64,000 bases of DNA from Bacteroides caccae (GTDB lineage Bacteria > Bacteroidota > Bacteroidia > Bacteroidales > Bacteroidaceae). The position numbers were made by a program, and so were the translations under genes. Shown here one piece after another: positions 55,933 through 64,000 of the stretch. Every line of letters starts with the position of its first letter. The first letter of the stretch is position 1. The stretch lies in NCBI RefSeq assembly GCF_002222615.2, contig NZ_CP022412.2, positions 3,100,001 to 3,164,000 on the forward strand, in the 5' to 3' direction. Under the pieces are notes generated by a model. It searched no databases. It saw only the letters and a program-made list of their open reading frames with translations, and was not told the DNA's origin.

Positions 55933-56321
55933 GAGGACTACGCAACAACAATCCGGGCAATATCCGGAACAGCAAAACGGTATGGCAGGGAGAAATAACT
56001 CCCTCTACCGACCGCAGCTTCAAGCAGTTCAGATCAATGGCTTACGGTTATCGTGCCATGATTAAGCTGCTTCAGAATTACTCCCGGTTGAACGGATGCC
56101 ATACGCTCCGGACAATGATAAGCCGATGGGCTCCTCCGAGTGAGAATGACACCCGCAGCTACATTTCCACTGTGTCCAAACTCACAGGGATTGATCCGGA
56201 CAAACGAATTAACATTGACGACAGGCGGACCATGTGTTGTCTGGCAGCTGCCATGAGCCGTGTAGAGAATGGAGTCCCGGCAGTAACGGCGGATGTGGAA
56301 GCCGGCTGGGACTTATTGTAA
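55929..56321 (+). CDS. phage lysin-like protein (P5-type)
   Basis: 130 residues. The N-terminus RGLRNNNPGNIRNSKTVWQG and FKQFRSMAYGYRAMIKLLQ match small phage 'structural protein P5'-like lytic transglycosylases. It should cut peptidoglycan in lysis or entry; there is no signal peptide, so release would need a holin. It starts 4 bp inside the capsid gene end, followed by the two membrane lysis-type genes. Confidence 0.78.
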   Translation: MRGLRNNNPGNIRNSKTVWQGEITPSTDRSFKQFRSMAYGYRAMIKLLQNYSRLNGCHTLRTMISRWAPPSENDTRSYISTVSKLTGIDPDKRINIDDRRTMCCLAAAMSRVENGVPAVTADVEAGWDLL

Positions 56322-56343
56322 AATCTGATAAAACAGTGAAGGC

Positions 56344-56781
56344 ATGTCTATAGATTTAATAATGCAACTCCTTCAATGGCTTGTTCCTGTAGGTAGTGCC
56401 GGAACTGTTATAGGATGTATATTTTATAGAGACCTGCGCAAAGCACGTGAAGCCAAAGAGAAGAATGACATTTATAAGGATATGTATGACAACATCTCCG
56501 GAACATTAATCGAACTTCAGAATGAAAATAAACGATTGTATAAAGCTGTCCGGCAACTTAACCAGACTATTCAGAAGGCTACCAGTTGTCCTCATTTCGC
56601 TTCTTGTCCTATGCGTGACGAGTTGCAGAAGTCCGAACGGATTGACACGAATGCACCGTTCAGACAGCCTGCAAAGCATAAAAAGAGCCGCGCTGACCCT
56701 GATGCCTGTTCCTCCGGATACCGCGGCAATGAAGATACCGGAAGCGAAGTTAACGATGCTTCCTACGGGAGCGGGATATAG
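56344..56781 (+). CDS. membrane-anchored coiled-coil lysis protein (holin or i-spanin type)
   Basis: 145 residues: N-terminal helix (LLQWLVPVGSAGTVIGCIFY, about 9-28), then a long coiled coil (about 30-80) and a Cys-rich segment SCPHFASCPMRDEL. One transmembrane helix plus periplasmic coiled coil is the i-spanin plan. The C-terminal 60 residues overlap the next gene out of frame, as Rz1 overlaps Rz. Confidence 0.62.
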   Translation: MSIDLIMQLLQWLVPVGSAGTVIGCIFYRDLRKAREAKEKNDIYKDMYDNISGTLIELQNENKRLYKAVRQLNQTIQKATSCPHFASCPMRDELQKSERIDTNAPFRQPAKHKKSRADPDACSSGYRGNEDTGSEVNDASYGSGI

Positions 56782-57034
56782 CACCCGGAGTGGCCGGGCT
56801 ACTGTGAATGTGAGACGAACGGATGACGGCGATATTGAAGTGACTGCCATTTGTGACAGTCTGGCGCGCCAGGTGATTATTCTGGAAGAAGAATTAACAC
56901 GGATCCGTAATGAAACCGGTAAGGAAGAAAAGCCGCCGGGAGTGGTACGTGAACCTACCGGCTGGCAATGGTTTCAGATATGGACGGGAAGGATCGCCGT
57001 TATCTGTCTCATTCTAATAGTAATCAAACGGTGA
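56522..57034 (+). CDS. lipoprotein with C-terminal TM helix, candidate u-spanin
   Basis: 170 residues starting inside the previous gene in another frame. The signal LPVVLISLLVLCVTSC ends in a lipobox Cys (about residue 35). The middle is periplasmic with VNVRRTDDGDIEVTAICD and a coiled coil (LARQVIILEEELTRIRNE). The end is a transmembrane helix (WTGRIAVICLILIVI). Lipid anchor at one end and inner-membrane helix at the other is the unimolecular spanin plan, which fuses inner and outer membranes at lysis. Confidence 0.65.
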   Translation: MKINDCIKLSGNLTRLFRRLPVVLISLLVLCVTSCRSPNGLTRMHRSDSLQSIKRAALTLMPVPPDTAAMKIPEAKLTMLPTGAGYSTRSGRATVNVRRTDDGDIEVTAICDSLARQVIILEEELTRIRNETGKEEKPPGVVREPTGWQWFQIWTGRIAVICLILIVIKR

Positions 57035-57059
57035 TTTTACAAAACTAAAAAGTAATAGA

Positions 57060-57521
57060 ATGGAAAAAGGATATATACATGGCAGTGATATGCTGGTGGG
57101 GCTGATGCTTGAAGATGCCTTCACTCCTATGGGACACTCGAAGACATGTACGATAAGCAATAAAGCGGAAACCAAGGAGCGTGCTGTAAAGCCAACTTTG
57201 GAAACCAAGGCGGCGGCATCCAGTGCCGGCAAGTGGAAGGAAAAATCAGTAAGCGGTTTGTCTGTTGAAATCAGTTCCGAAGGTTTTAAATTTTATGGGG
57301 ATGAAATGGGATACGACAAACTCCTGGAACTTTGGGAAAAGAGTGAACCCGTAACTGTACGTTATGCGCTTCGTGGTGAAGAAACAACGAAGTATCGTGA
57401 AGGAAAGTTCCTTATTACCAGTCTTGACGAGACATCGCCTTCGGATGATGATTCTACCTATACCATTTCGTTGGAAAACTCCGGTCCGGTAGCCACTAAA
57501 ACAGTGGCTCCGCAAGGATAG
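57060..57521 (+). CDS. major tail tube protein
   Basis: 153 residues, beta-rich: AFTPMGHSKTCTISNKAETK, EKSVSGLSVEISSEGFKFY, PVTVRYALRGEETTKYREG, ITSLDETSPSDDDSTYTISL fit the Bacteroides phage tail tube family. It precedes the chaperones and tape measure, as expected. No sheath gene is adjacent, pointing to a non-contractile tail. Confidence 0.78.
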   Translation: MEKGYIHGSDMLVGLMLEDAFTPMGHSKTCTISNKAETKERAVKPTLETKAAASSAGKWKEKSVSGLSVEISSEGFKFYGDEMGYDKLLELWEKSEPVTVRYALRGEETTKYREGKFLITSLDETSPSDDDSTYTISLENSGPVATKTVAPQG

Positions 57522-57550
57522 TGTGTCATTTCTAATAGTTGAATCTTACA

Positions 57551-57847
57551 ATGAATAAAGTAATCATTTGCGCGAAAGAATATCCCTCCCGTGTTACAAT
57601 GGGGGCAATGATCGACTTCAAACATGAAACGGGCAAGGATGTAAATGAGATCGGTGCTGACATAGAACAGTTGACAATGTTCATGTATTGTTGTGTACGT
57701 AGCGCTTGCCGTGCTGATAAGGTGGATTTCCAATTGACCTTCGAGCAGTTTGCTGACGGTATCAACCTGGACGATTTCACCTCTTTTCAGAATGGAATGG
57801 CTATGGAAGAAAACGGGGCAAAAAAAAAGAAGGGGACGAAAGTGTAA
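57551..57847 (+). CDS. tail assembly chaperone (G-like)
   Basis: 98 residues from ATG 57551 (MNKVIICAKEYPSRVTMGAM). Acidic-helical, ending in a lysine run (GAKKKKGTKV). Position between tail tube and tape measure is that of lambda G. The lysine codons form a slippery site giving a longer chaperone by -1 shift. Confidence 0.75.
   Translation: MNKVIICAKEYPSRVTMGAMIDFKHETGKDVNEIGADIEQLTMFMYCCVRSACRADKVDFQLTFEQFADGINLDDFTSFQNGMAMEENGAKKKKGTKV
57823..57829 (+). promoter_or_regulatory. -1 frameshift site of the tail chaperone
   Basis: A-AAA-AAG in the reading frame, the strongest bacterial -1 slippery heptamer. Slippage continues in the frame of the next open region (GAA GGG GAC...), reading to the stop at 58161, and gives a 203-residue G-GT-type fusion. 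No clear downstream stem was seen. Confidence 0.72.
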
Positions 57848-58161
57848 CAATCGAATCTCTGTTAGGACTGGCTATGGGGTGTGTCGGGATGTGTCTGAAT
57901 GATTTCTGCCGTCTCACCCCATTAGAGTTTACAGCCGTCTTTGAAGCCTGGCAACAAAAAGAAACGTATGCGGAACGCAGACAGTGGGAACAGTCACGTT
58001 TTCTGGCTTGCAGTATATTGAAACCTTACAGTAAGAAAGGGCTGGAATTGACTGACGTATGCCGGTTCTCCTGGGATGTACAGCCTGCAAAGGAAGCGGA
58101 GGAAGAGCCCAGTACACAGGAAAGGTTTGACGAAATCAAGGCTCTGTGGAATGGGGCTTGA
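57829..58161 (+). CDS. tail assembly chaperone, frameshifted T domain
   Basis: 110 residues read after the -1 shift at 57823-57829; a standalone start (ATG 57874) exists but lies within conserved-looking sequence (GLAMGCVGMCLNDFCRLTP). The pattern FTAVFEAWQQKETYAERRQW, FLACSILKPYSKKGLEL is common in T domains of Bacteroides tail chaperones. Should bring the tape measure to the tail tube. Confidence 0.7.
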   Translation, partial: EGDESVTIESLLGLAMGCVGMCLNDFCRLTPLEFTAVFEAWQQKETYAERRQWEQSRFLACSILKPYSKKGLELTDVCRFSWDVQPAKEAEEEPSTQERFDEIKALWNGA

Positions 58162-58300
58162 GGTTTTTCTTCTCTTCTTCCAGTTCGTGGATGAGCTCGT
58201 CGATATCCTTCTCGGTTAATTCACACTTTTCCCTATGGAAAAGCAATAGCAACGCTCCACCTCCGAAGAATACAACTAATAAGAATCCGATAAAAGTCAT
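58136..58300 (-). CDS. small leftward membrane protein (54 aa)
   Basis: Minus-strand frame, ATG at 58300, stop at 58136-58138. One transmembrane helix (FIGFLLVVFFGGGALLLLF, about residues 3-21) and a charged coiled tail (ELTEKDIDELIHELEEEKK). It fills the only gap of the tail operon and overlaps the chaperone end by 26 bp. Clear membrane-plus-acidic-helix pattern suggests a real gene. No family recognised. Confidence 0.5.
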   Translation of the reverse strand: MTFIGFLLVVFFGGGALLLLFHREKCELTEKDIDELIHELEEEKKNLKPHSTEP

Positions 58301-58328
58301 AGGCTCATTACTTTAACTACGCAAATAT

Positions 58329-61300
58329 ATGGAAAAAGTTTCATTTGACATCGTTTTGAACCTGAAAAATAATATTTCAGGTGCATTGGCCAACGTTAGA
58401 AAAATGTTTGATGGCGTTGATAAATCGGCGAAGTCAGTGTGTTCGACAACCGCCCGGTTCGGAAGTCTCTGCAGCAAATTGAAAATGCCTGACGTCAACG
58501 CTTTGCTTGGAGTGACGGAACGCCTTAGCAGTAGTTTTAGTGAATTGTCTCAAGGAGGTATGTCCTTCGGACAGTCTATGGCTGACCTTAGTTCTATTAC
58601 CGGTATTCTTGGTGATGACCTTGAAGCACTGAGGGAGAATGCCCGTAAACTCGGAAAAGATTCCGGTCTCGGAGCTGATACGGCCGCCCGTGCATATTCG
58701 ATTCTTGCCAGCCAGATAGATGTTGCCACAATCGGTATGTCCGGTTTGAACAACTTGCAGGCAAAGAGCGTGACGTTGGCGCAAGCCTCAGGAATGACCA
58801 TTGATGCAGCCGCCACATCTCTGGCAGGTACGATCAACCAGTTCGGATTATCGGCCAATGAGGCGGAACGGGTTATCAATGTGCTGGCGGCGGGAAGTAA
58901 ATATGGGGCGGCCGAAATCGGGGAGCTTTCACAAAGCTTTAAGGTAGTAGGTTCAGCCGCTTCCGCCATGGGTCTGACAGTGGAGCAGAGTGCAGGAGCG
59001 CTTGAAGTACTGTCCAAAGCCAACCTGAAAGGCAGCGAAGCCGGAACCGCCTTGAGAAACATCATTCTGAAATTGAATACGGAATTGGGGGTTGACCTGA
59101 GCAAAACATCCCTTTCTTCCGCCCTAGATGCCCTTAAACCGAAGTTGACGGATGCCGCTTATTTGAGTAAACTTTTCGGTATGGAGAATATTGCCGCCGC
59201 CCAGTATCTGATTCAGAATGCAACAGCTGTTGATGAAATGACTCATAAACTGACCGGAACCAACGTTGCGCAGGAACAGGCGGCTATACGGACGGAAACC
59301 AATGCGCACAAGCTGGAAGTGATGCGCGCGAAGGTAGACGACCTGAAAATCAGTATCTCCAATACGCTGGGAGGATTCTCTGCCTACGCGGCTGTATTAA
59401 GTGAAAACTCCCTGTTGCTCATGTCAATGTTCGTTAGTGCTAGGGAAGTCATTGGAGCGCTGAACAAAGTCGGAATAGCCGGTAAAGTTGCCACTGTAGT
59501 CCAATTATCTTATAACGGGGCTGTGAACCTGGGCAAGCGCGCCCTCTATGTATACCAGATGCAGGTGCTTGCTGCCCGTGCGGCAATAGTCTCCACCACA
59601 GGTGCCACAAAGTTGATGAATATAGCAATCGCAGCCAGTCCGTATGTGCTTGCCGCTGTCGCTGCCGTTGCTTTGGGCGCTGCCATTTATAAAATAGCCA
59701 CACGCAGCAGTGAAGCGGAGAAGGCTCAGAACAAGTTAAATGAGGCAATGTCTGGCATGCAGAAAGAAGTCACGACGGAACGTCTGAAACTGGATGCGCT
59801 ATTCGCTCCGTTGTTGAATGCGAAGGAGGGAACGGATGAATGGAAACGTGCCCGTGACCGGATACAGGAAACCTATGGCGATTACTTGCAACGATTGGGC
59901 ATTGAAGAGATTAAGGTAGATAATGCGCGCAAGGCGTATGATTTGCTGTCTGAAGCGATCATCAATACAGCACGAGCTCGTGCCGGGGAAAAAGCATTAA
60001 CTTCTGCGGGGGACTCATTAGCCGGTAAAGAAAGCGAGATGCTGACTAAAATGCGTAGCGTGCTCACTCAAAAGTTTGGTGAGGAAACCGGTGCACGAGT
60101 ATTTGATGGCATAGCTAACAGCATTCGTAAAGGCGAGAAGGAAATACCTGAACGGTGGGCGAAATTTATTAAGAAACTGGATGTAATAGAAGTGTATGGA
60201 CAGGCGGGGGAAGTTAATACAACTAATCCGGTCATGACGTATGTTAATGGAATCAAACAGGCAAGGGCTGACTATGAGAAAGAATATAACCGCATTGTTT
60301 CTGTATTCGGCAAAACTATTCCTGAACCTAAAGTTTCTCTGAAAACGGTGAAGGGAGAAGGGGATAAGAAAAATGACAACCTAAAGCAAGAGTCTCTTAC
60401 TCTGTCTGATATCAAGAAGAAAATAGAAGAGCTCCAAGCCGCGCAACAAACGGCATCGGACGAGGAGGGCCGTAACATACAGGTTCAGATCAATCAGCTA
60501 GAGACCCTTAAAAAGGCTAAAGAAAAAGCGATGGGTATCGGAGGCGACCCGGCTTTTATAAGTGGCAGTATTGATGTCATGAAAACTGAACTGTCTAAAT
60601 ATGAAAAAGAACTGTCCGCTAATCCTGTCGGACAAGCCTCCATAGAGTTACAGGTTAAGATTGACAGGTTGAAGAGTCAAATCGAAGGCGTAAAAATATG
60701 GATTGAGAAGGAGGCTTTTAAGAGTACTCATGGTGAGATTAATGTAGGTGTGGTTCCTGCTTCCGATGCCGGACGTACGCTTGGAAAAATGGCGGAAGAT
60801 TTTCAGAATGAAGAGAATAACAAACATCCCAAGCAGCAGCCGGACATACTAACACATGACTACATCAAGAAAATGAAACTCCCTGAATTTGATATGCCGA
60901 AGTTGGAACCTAAGAAGTCCGGTTTTGAACAATGGAACGAAGCTGTTGACAAAGCATATCAGAAGAATCAGGATATGGTTGAAAGTATGGGAGCGGTGGG
61001 CAGTGCAATGGGCAGTATAGGTCAAGCTGTCGGAGGAGCTGCGGGAGAATGGCTGAACTGGGCAGGAAATGTTGTCCAGTCCATAGGGGCTGTTATTCCA
61101 CAGATACTGGCATTAATAGGCGTACAACGACAGGAAGTGACAGCCAATACCGCACAAGCCGGTTCCGGTGCTGCAGCAGCTACATCAAGTATCCCTATTG
61201 TCGGTCCTATTCTGGCGGTGGCTGCTGTGGCGAGTGTGTTGGCTGCTTTGGCGAGTTTACCCAAATTTGCAAACGGTGGACTGGCATACGGTCCCACAAT

Positions 61301-61484
61301 GGGGATTTTCGGTGAATATTCCGGTGCCCGGAACAATCCGGAAGTAGTTGCACCACTCAACAAACTCCGCCAATTGATTCAACCTTCCGGTGGTATGGGT
61401 GGAATTGTAGAATTCAAGATAGATGGCAGAATGCTTCGTGGTGTTTTAAATAAGGTAGACCGATATAATCAACGTACAAGATAA
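58329..61484 (+). CDS. tail tape measure protein
   Basis: 1051 residues. The TP901-type core occupies about 60-340 (SFGQSMADLSSITGILGDDL, GTALRNIILKLNTELG). Hydrophobic helices follow at about 360-460 and 890-970 (VGGAAGEWLNWAGNVVQSIG, ILAVAAVASVLAALASLP), with coiled coils between. Length sets the tail at roughly 150 nm by the usual 1.5 angstrom per residue rule. The C-terminus has a typical FANGGLAYGPTMGIFGEYS signature. Confidence 0.9.
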   Translation: MEKVSFDIVLNLKNNISGALANVRKMFDGVDKSAKSVCSTTARFGSLCSKLKMPDVNALLGVTERLSSSFSELSQGGMSFGQSMADLSSITGILGDDLEALRENARKLGKDSGLGADTAARAYSILASQIDVATIGMSGLNNLQAKSVTLAQASGMTIDAAATSLAGTINQFGLSANEAERVINVLAAGSKYGAAEIGELSQSFKVVGSAASAMGLTVEQSAGALEVLSKANLKGSEAGTALRNIILKLNTELGVDLSKTSLSSALDALKPKLTDAAYLSKLFGMENIAAAQYLIQNATAVDEMTHKLTGTNVAQEQAAIRTETNAHKLEVMRAKVDDLKISISNTLGGFSAYAAVLSENSLLLMSMFVSAREVIGALNKVGIAGKVATVVQLSYNGAVNLGKRALYVYQMQVLAARAAIVSTTGATKLMNIAIAASPYVLAAVAAVALGAAIYKIATRSSEAEKAQNKLNEAMSGMQKEVTTERLKLDALFAPLLNAKEGTDEWKRARDRIQETYGDYLQRLGIEEIKVDNARKAYDLLSEAIINTARARAGEKALTSAGDSLAGKESEMLTKMRSVLTQKFGEETGARVFDGIANSIRKGEKEIPERWAKFIKKLDVIEVYGQAGEVNTTNPVMTYVNGIKQARADYEKEYNRIVSVFGKTIPEPKVSLKTVKGEGDKKNDNLKQESLTLSDIKKKIEELQAAQQTASDEEGRNIQVQINQLETLKKAKEKAMGIGGDPAFISGSIDVMKTELSKYEKELSANPVGQASIELQVKIDRLKSQIEGVKIWIEKEAFKSTHGEINVGVVPASDAGRTLGKMAEDFQNEENNKHPKQQPDILTHDYIKKMKLPEFDMPKLEPKKSGFEQWNEAVDKAYQKNQDMVESMGAVGSAMGSIGQAVGGAAGEWLNWAGNVVQSIGAVIPQILALIGVQRQEVTANTAQAGSGAAAATSSIPIVGPILAVAAVASVLAALASLPKFANGGLAYGPTMGIFGEYSGARNNPEVVAPLNKLRQLIQPSGGMGGIVEFKIDGRMLRGVLNKVDRYNQRTR

Positions 61485-61488
61485 GACA

Positions 61489-63681
61489 ATGGAAAAGCAA
61501 TTAAGATATCAGGGGGAGTTCTTCAGTGTGGCAGGTGTACTGTGGCGTGTAGAGATATGGCAGGATGCGGATGTTCCTTATCCGGCTGTTGCGGAACTTC
61601 GTTTTCCGGCAGAAACCCCGTTGGTATTCGAATGGGCGGAAACTGATAAACTGGAGCCGGTGCAGGGCAGTGCCGCAACCTTGGAAATAGTCAGCAAGGT
61701 AAACCGGCAATATAAAGACCTGTATACTGTTGAAGCAGGAAGTATCCGCATGGATGCATATCGGGATGATGTGTTGTACTGGAGCGGTACGTTGGATACA
61801 GAAGCTTATGAAGAACCGTTCTCTTATGAAAATGAATATGAGGTGAAGCTGACGTTCAGTGACTTTTCCTTGCTTGACCGGATGAATTTCTCTTTGAGGG
61901 GGACACGTTCGATAAGTGTCTTGATTGATAACTTTATTGCTGAGACTAAAATAAATAACCGGGGGATTGAAAGATACATATCAACTACTTGTAGCTCGGT
62001 TTCCGGTGAAATGTTGGATAATGTAGGAATCAGTTGTGAGAACTTTTATGATGAGGAGGGAGTGCCGTTGACGATGCGCGAAGTGCTTGACGAAATTCTT
62101 CGTCCGTTTGCTCTACGTCTGATCCAGTGTGAAGGAAAACTGTTTATCTATGATTTGAATGCCGTACAAGCAGAATTTAAACCCGAACAAATTCGCTGGG
62201 AAAGTGATGACGCAGTATTGGGAGTCGACAAGACATATAAGAATGTGACTCTTACTTTCAGTCCTTATCCTCAAAAGAAACTTTATTCTACTACATTGAC
62301 AGAAAAAATGCTTGATGAAGGAGCGGAACGGTATTATGTAGCCAAGGATCTAAGCAAAAGTCCGTTTGTGGATAATAATATCGGCTTTATGATTGACCTT
62401 AAAAAAACAGCCGGGGTAAGTGAAGAACTGGAGATAAGACCTGACAAGGCTTTACTTTTCAGGATTATTCCTGTCTTTTCCGGGAGTGAGGCCTTCGGAA
62501 TAGCATCGCGCATCAGGGATGTATATAAGATGCCGCTTTTTGGAACTGAAACTCCCATAGATACCTCCGGAAGTGATTATGGAGCACCGTGGCTTTTTAA
62601 AGTACGGCGTACTTTGTCATTACCGGAAACACGTGTTGTTTTTAATTATTCTTCTCCAGGTGTAATTCTGGATGGAAAATCCTGTTTGACTGATATAATG
62701 CTGCGATTAAAAGTCGAAGCGATGATTGATGGCAGATATAACCCTTTTGAAGAAGCGACGGCATTAAACGGAAAAAGTGCCTATGAGAAAATGCAGGATA
62801 TCAAGGAATATAATATATCATATATCTTGCGGATTATTGATACGGACGGAAATATAAAGATGCATTATGAAAATAGGGTATATGACAAAGAATCAGAGGA
62901 GGAAGGATTTTTCCGGCATTATAAAGAGATAAACGGTAAATGGGTGGATGGAGATGTAGAATATGGTACTCCTAAAATGACTTCTCTAAGGTATTATGAC
63001 AGTGGTGGATATACAGGTTGGAGGGGTGGCTGGCAAATGAATCGGGTTGGATGTCTGCGCTCGTATATTCCGCGTACAGCATCAGGGGAAGGTGATCTTA
63101 TCCCTATTCCTCCCGGAAACCAAGGATGTACACTGGAACTGACAATTATAAGTTGTTTCGCCCGCGTGGTTAATCCACATAAACATAACGGTCTTACAAC
63201 TGACTCGCATACCATTCCACGCTGGGTTTTGTTCAAAATTCCGGAATTGACTCTGGTCAATCAATACGGAAAAGAAGTGGTTGGTAATGATATTGAATAT
63301 AAAACATGGCTCAATTCTTCTGCAAAAGAAGAAAAGAAGATTGAAACGATTGTGGGAACACCATGTACCTCCACAAATTTCGGAATGGGAATGTTGTTGG
63401 ATGTATCTAGCCGTACAACGTTACAGATATTTACCCGTGCCGGAGTATCCGCATCATTGGAAAAGCTGTTGATTGGCACTTGGTACAGTAACTATAACAG
63501 ACGCATGAATATGCTCTCCGGCACAGTCCGCTTATTAAACAGGTTCGGTACATATACGGATGTTAGCGAACCCGGCACATATTTAATGGTAGGGGATGTT
63601 CAGGACGTACGTGAAGATGAAAGTAATGTGAAATTGGCGGAGATAACTCCGGATAATTTCGAGGGAATAGAGTACGAATAA
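61489..63681 (+). CDS. tail tip/hub protein
   Basis: 730 residues, 4 bp after the tape measure. The N-terminal domain (about 1-115: VLWRVEIWQDADVPYPAVAE, FEWAETDKLEPVQGSAATL) looks like the distal-tail/hub fold; LREVLDEILRPFALRLIQCE-like LTMREVLDEILRPFALRLIQ and FIYDLNAVQ follow. Position after the tape measure marks the tail tip or hub. Receptor binding is not implied. Confidence 0.7.
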   Translation: MEKQLRYQGEFFSVAGVLWRVEIWQDADVPYPAVAELRFPAETPLVFEWAETDKLEPVQGSAATLEIVSKVNRQYKDLYTVEAGSIRMDAYRDDVLYWSGTLDTEAYEEPFSYENEYEVKLTFSDFSLLDRMNFSLRGTRSISVLIDNFIAETKINNRGIERYISTTCSSVSGEMLDNVGISCENFYDEEGVPLTMREVLDEILRPFALRLIQCEGKLFIYDLNAVQAEFKPEQIRWESDDAVLGVDKTYKNVTLTFSPYPQKKLYSTTLTEKMLDEGAERYYVAKDLSKSPFVDNNIGFMIDLKKTAGVSEELEIRPDKALLFRIIPVFSGSEAFGIASRIRDVYKMPLFGTETPIDTSGSDYGAPWLFKVRRTLSLPETRVVFNYSSPGVILDGKSCLTDIMLRLKVEAMIDGRYNPFEEATALNGKSAYEKMQDIKEYNISYILRIIDTDGNIKMHYENRVYDKESEEEGFFRHYKEINGKWVDGDVEYGTPKMTSLRYYDSGGYTGWRGGWQMNRVGCLRSYIPRTASGEGDLIPIPPGNQGCTLELTIISCFARVVNPHKHNGLTTDSHTIPRWVLFKIPELTLVNQYGKEVVGNDIEYKTWLNSSAKEEKKIETIVGTPCTSTNFGMGMLLDVSSRTTLQIFTRAGVSASLEKLLIGTWYSNYNRRMNMLSGTVRLLNRFGTYTDVSEPGTYLMVGDVQDVREDESNVKLAEITPDNFEGIEYE

Positions 63682-63695
63682 ACAAACTGCTTGCA

Positions 63696-64000
63696 ATGAA
63701 AGAAAAATATAATATTGTCATATCAGAACGTCAGGCCGTCCCACGCAGTAAAAGAATGCGTGAAAAGGGACAATCTGCCTCTTCTGCAGCTGTACTGGTA
63801 TCTGGAGCAGGTGAAGGAAATTCTTCCTGTGATAGACATACTCATACAAACCTTCCTGCTCTTGAACGTATCGGTTTTGACGAGGGAGATGACAAATATT
63901 TGATGGTGCGTGTTGGTACTGTCGATGATGAAACAGGTGAGTTGATTGTTACTCATGAGAAAGTAAAAGCAGGCTATGCGGATAAGGCCCACGAATTGGA
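63696..64000 (+). CDS. tail fibre/tip protein, 5' part (partial)
   Basis: ATG 63696 opens a frame that runs off the window (at least 101 residues). It starts MKEKYNIVISERQAVPRSKR and contains MVRVGTVDDETGELIVTHEK and YADKAHELD. Similar phrases occur early in Bacteroides phage tail-tip/fibre proteins, so a long structural protein is expected to the right. Confidence 0.65.
   Translation, partial: MKEKYNIVISERQAVPRSKRMREKGQSASSAAVLVSGAGEGNSSCDRHTHTNLPALERIGFDEGDDKYLMVRVGTVDDETGELIVTHEKVKAGYADKAHEL

Larger units (their letters stand above)
33420..64000 (+). mobile_element. Mu-like transposable prophage, left 30 kb
   Basis: Leftward repressor, Ner-like protein, MuA-type DDE transposase, MuB-type ATPase, GemA-like and Gam proteins, then gp27/28/29/36/F/G-like head genes and a protease-scaffold gene reproduce the Mu gene set. 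The tail module has a tube, frameshifting chaperones and a tape measure but no sheath gene so far, so the virion is probably a siphovirus. The left boundary is uncertain (about 33.3-34.6 kb); the right end is outside the window, so terminal TG/CA and target duplication cannot be checked. Confidence 0.85.

Noticed and set aside
33420..64000. Diversity-generating retroelement as in Hankyphage
   Set aside because: No reverse transcriptase or variable/template repeat was seen; if present it lies right of the window.

Overview
The window looks like a Bacteroides chromosome (thetaiotaomicron/ovatus-like). The evidence is the gene content, the ATP synthase gene order beta-epsilon-(membrane protein)-a-c-b-delta-alpha-gamma, signal peptides ending in AQ/SAQ, SusC-era style outer-membrane barrels, and repeated Bacteroides sigma-ABfr promoters (TTTG, 19-21 bp, TAnnTTTG). 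I could not run any search; family names come from motifs and remembered families.

Positions 1 to about 32,700 are host chromosome. In order they hold: the end of an unknown gene; a chloramphenicol-acetyltransferase-fold enzyme; a PagL-like lipid A deacylase; purT; the nine-gene F1Fo ATP synthase operon; a PIF1-like helicase with an HTH tail; a lysine exporter split into two genes behind a long leader; an RmlD-like reductase; a clostripain-like lipoprotein peptidase; a candidate sRNA; two tandem AraC regulators divergent from an epimerase-like gene; the aspD-aspT aspartate decarboxylation pair; fhs and glyA (one-carbon metabolism); a barrel protein; and pyrB-pyrI-flavin reductase. A DUF4373-like gene and a small SH3-fold protein follow; they could be host or mobile.

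From about 33,400 to the window end lies the left 30 kb of a Mu-like transposable prophage with a siphovirus-type tail, similar in plan to the Hankyphage group. Its immunity region has a KilA-N protein, a leftward repressor and a Ner-like protein around two operator dyads. Two leftward 'moron' genes carry near-identical promoter/operator sequences. The early operon follows (MuA-like DDE transposase, MuB-like ATPase, a second ATPase, a GemA-like protein, Gam and small genes). Then come a Bro-N gene behind a highly structured element, a DUF4248/HU pair, and a possible late activator. The head-packaging genes (terminase, portal, MuF, gpG) run leftward. Protease/scaffold, capsid, lysis and tail genes run rightward from a shared divergent control region. 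The right end, and any diversity-generating retroelement, lie outside the window.

The most interesting signals are: a textbook -1 frameshift signal that would fuse portal to MuF; three 11-bp repeats at exact 21-bp spacing beside a perfect late promoter; two structured leaders in front of the KilA-N and Bro-N genes; the duplicated moron operators; two promoter-plus-hairpin sRNA candidates; and a u-spanin candidate encoded out of frame over another lysis gene.
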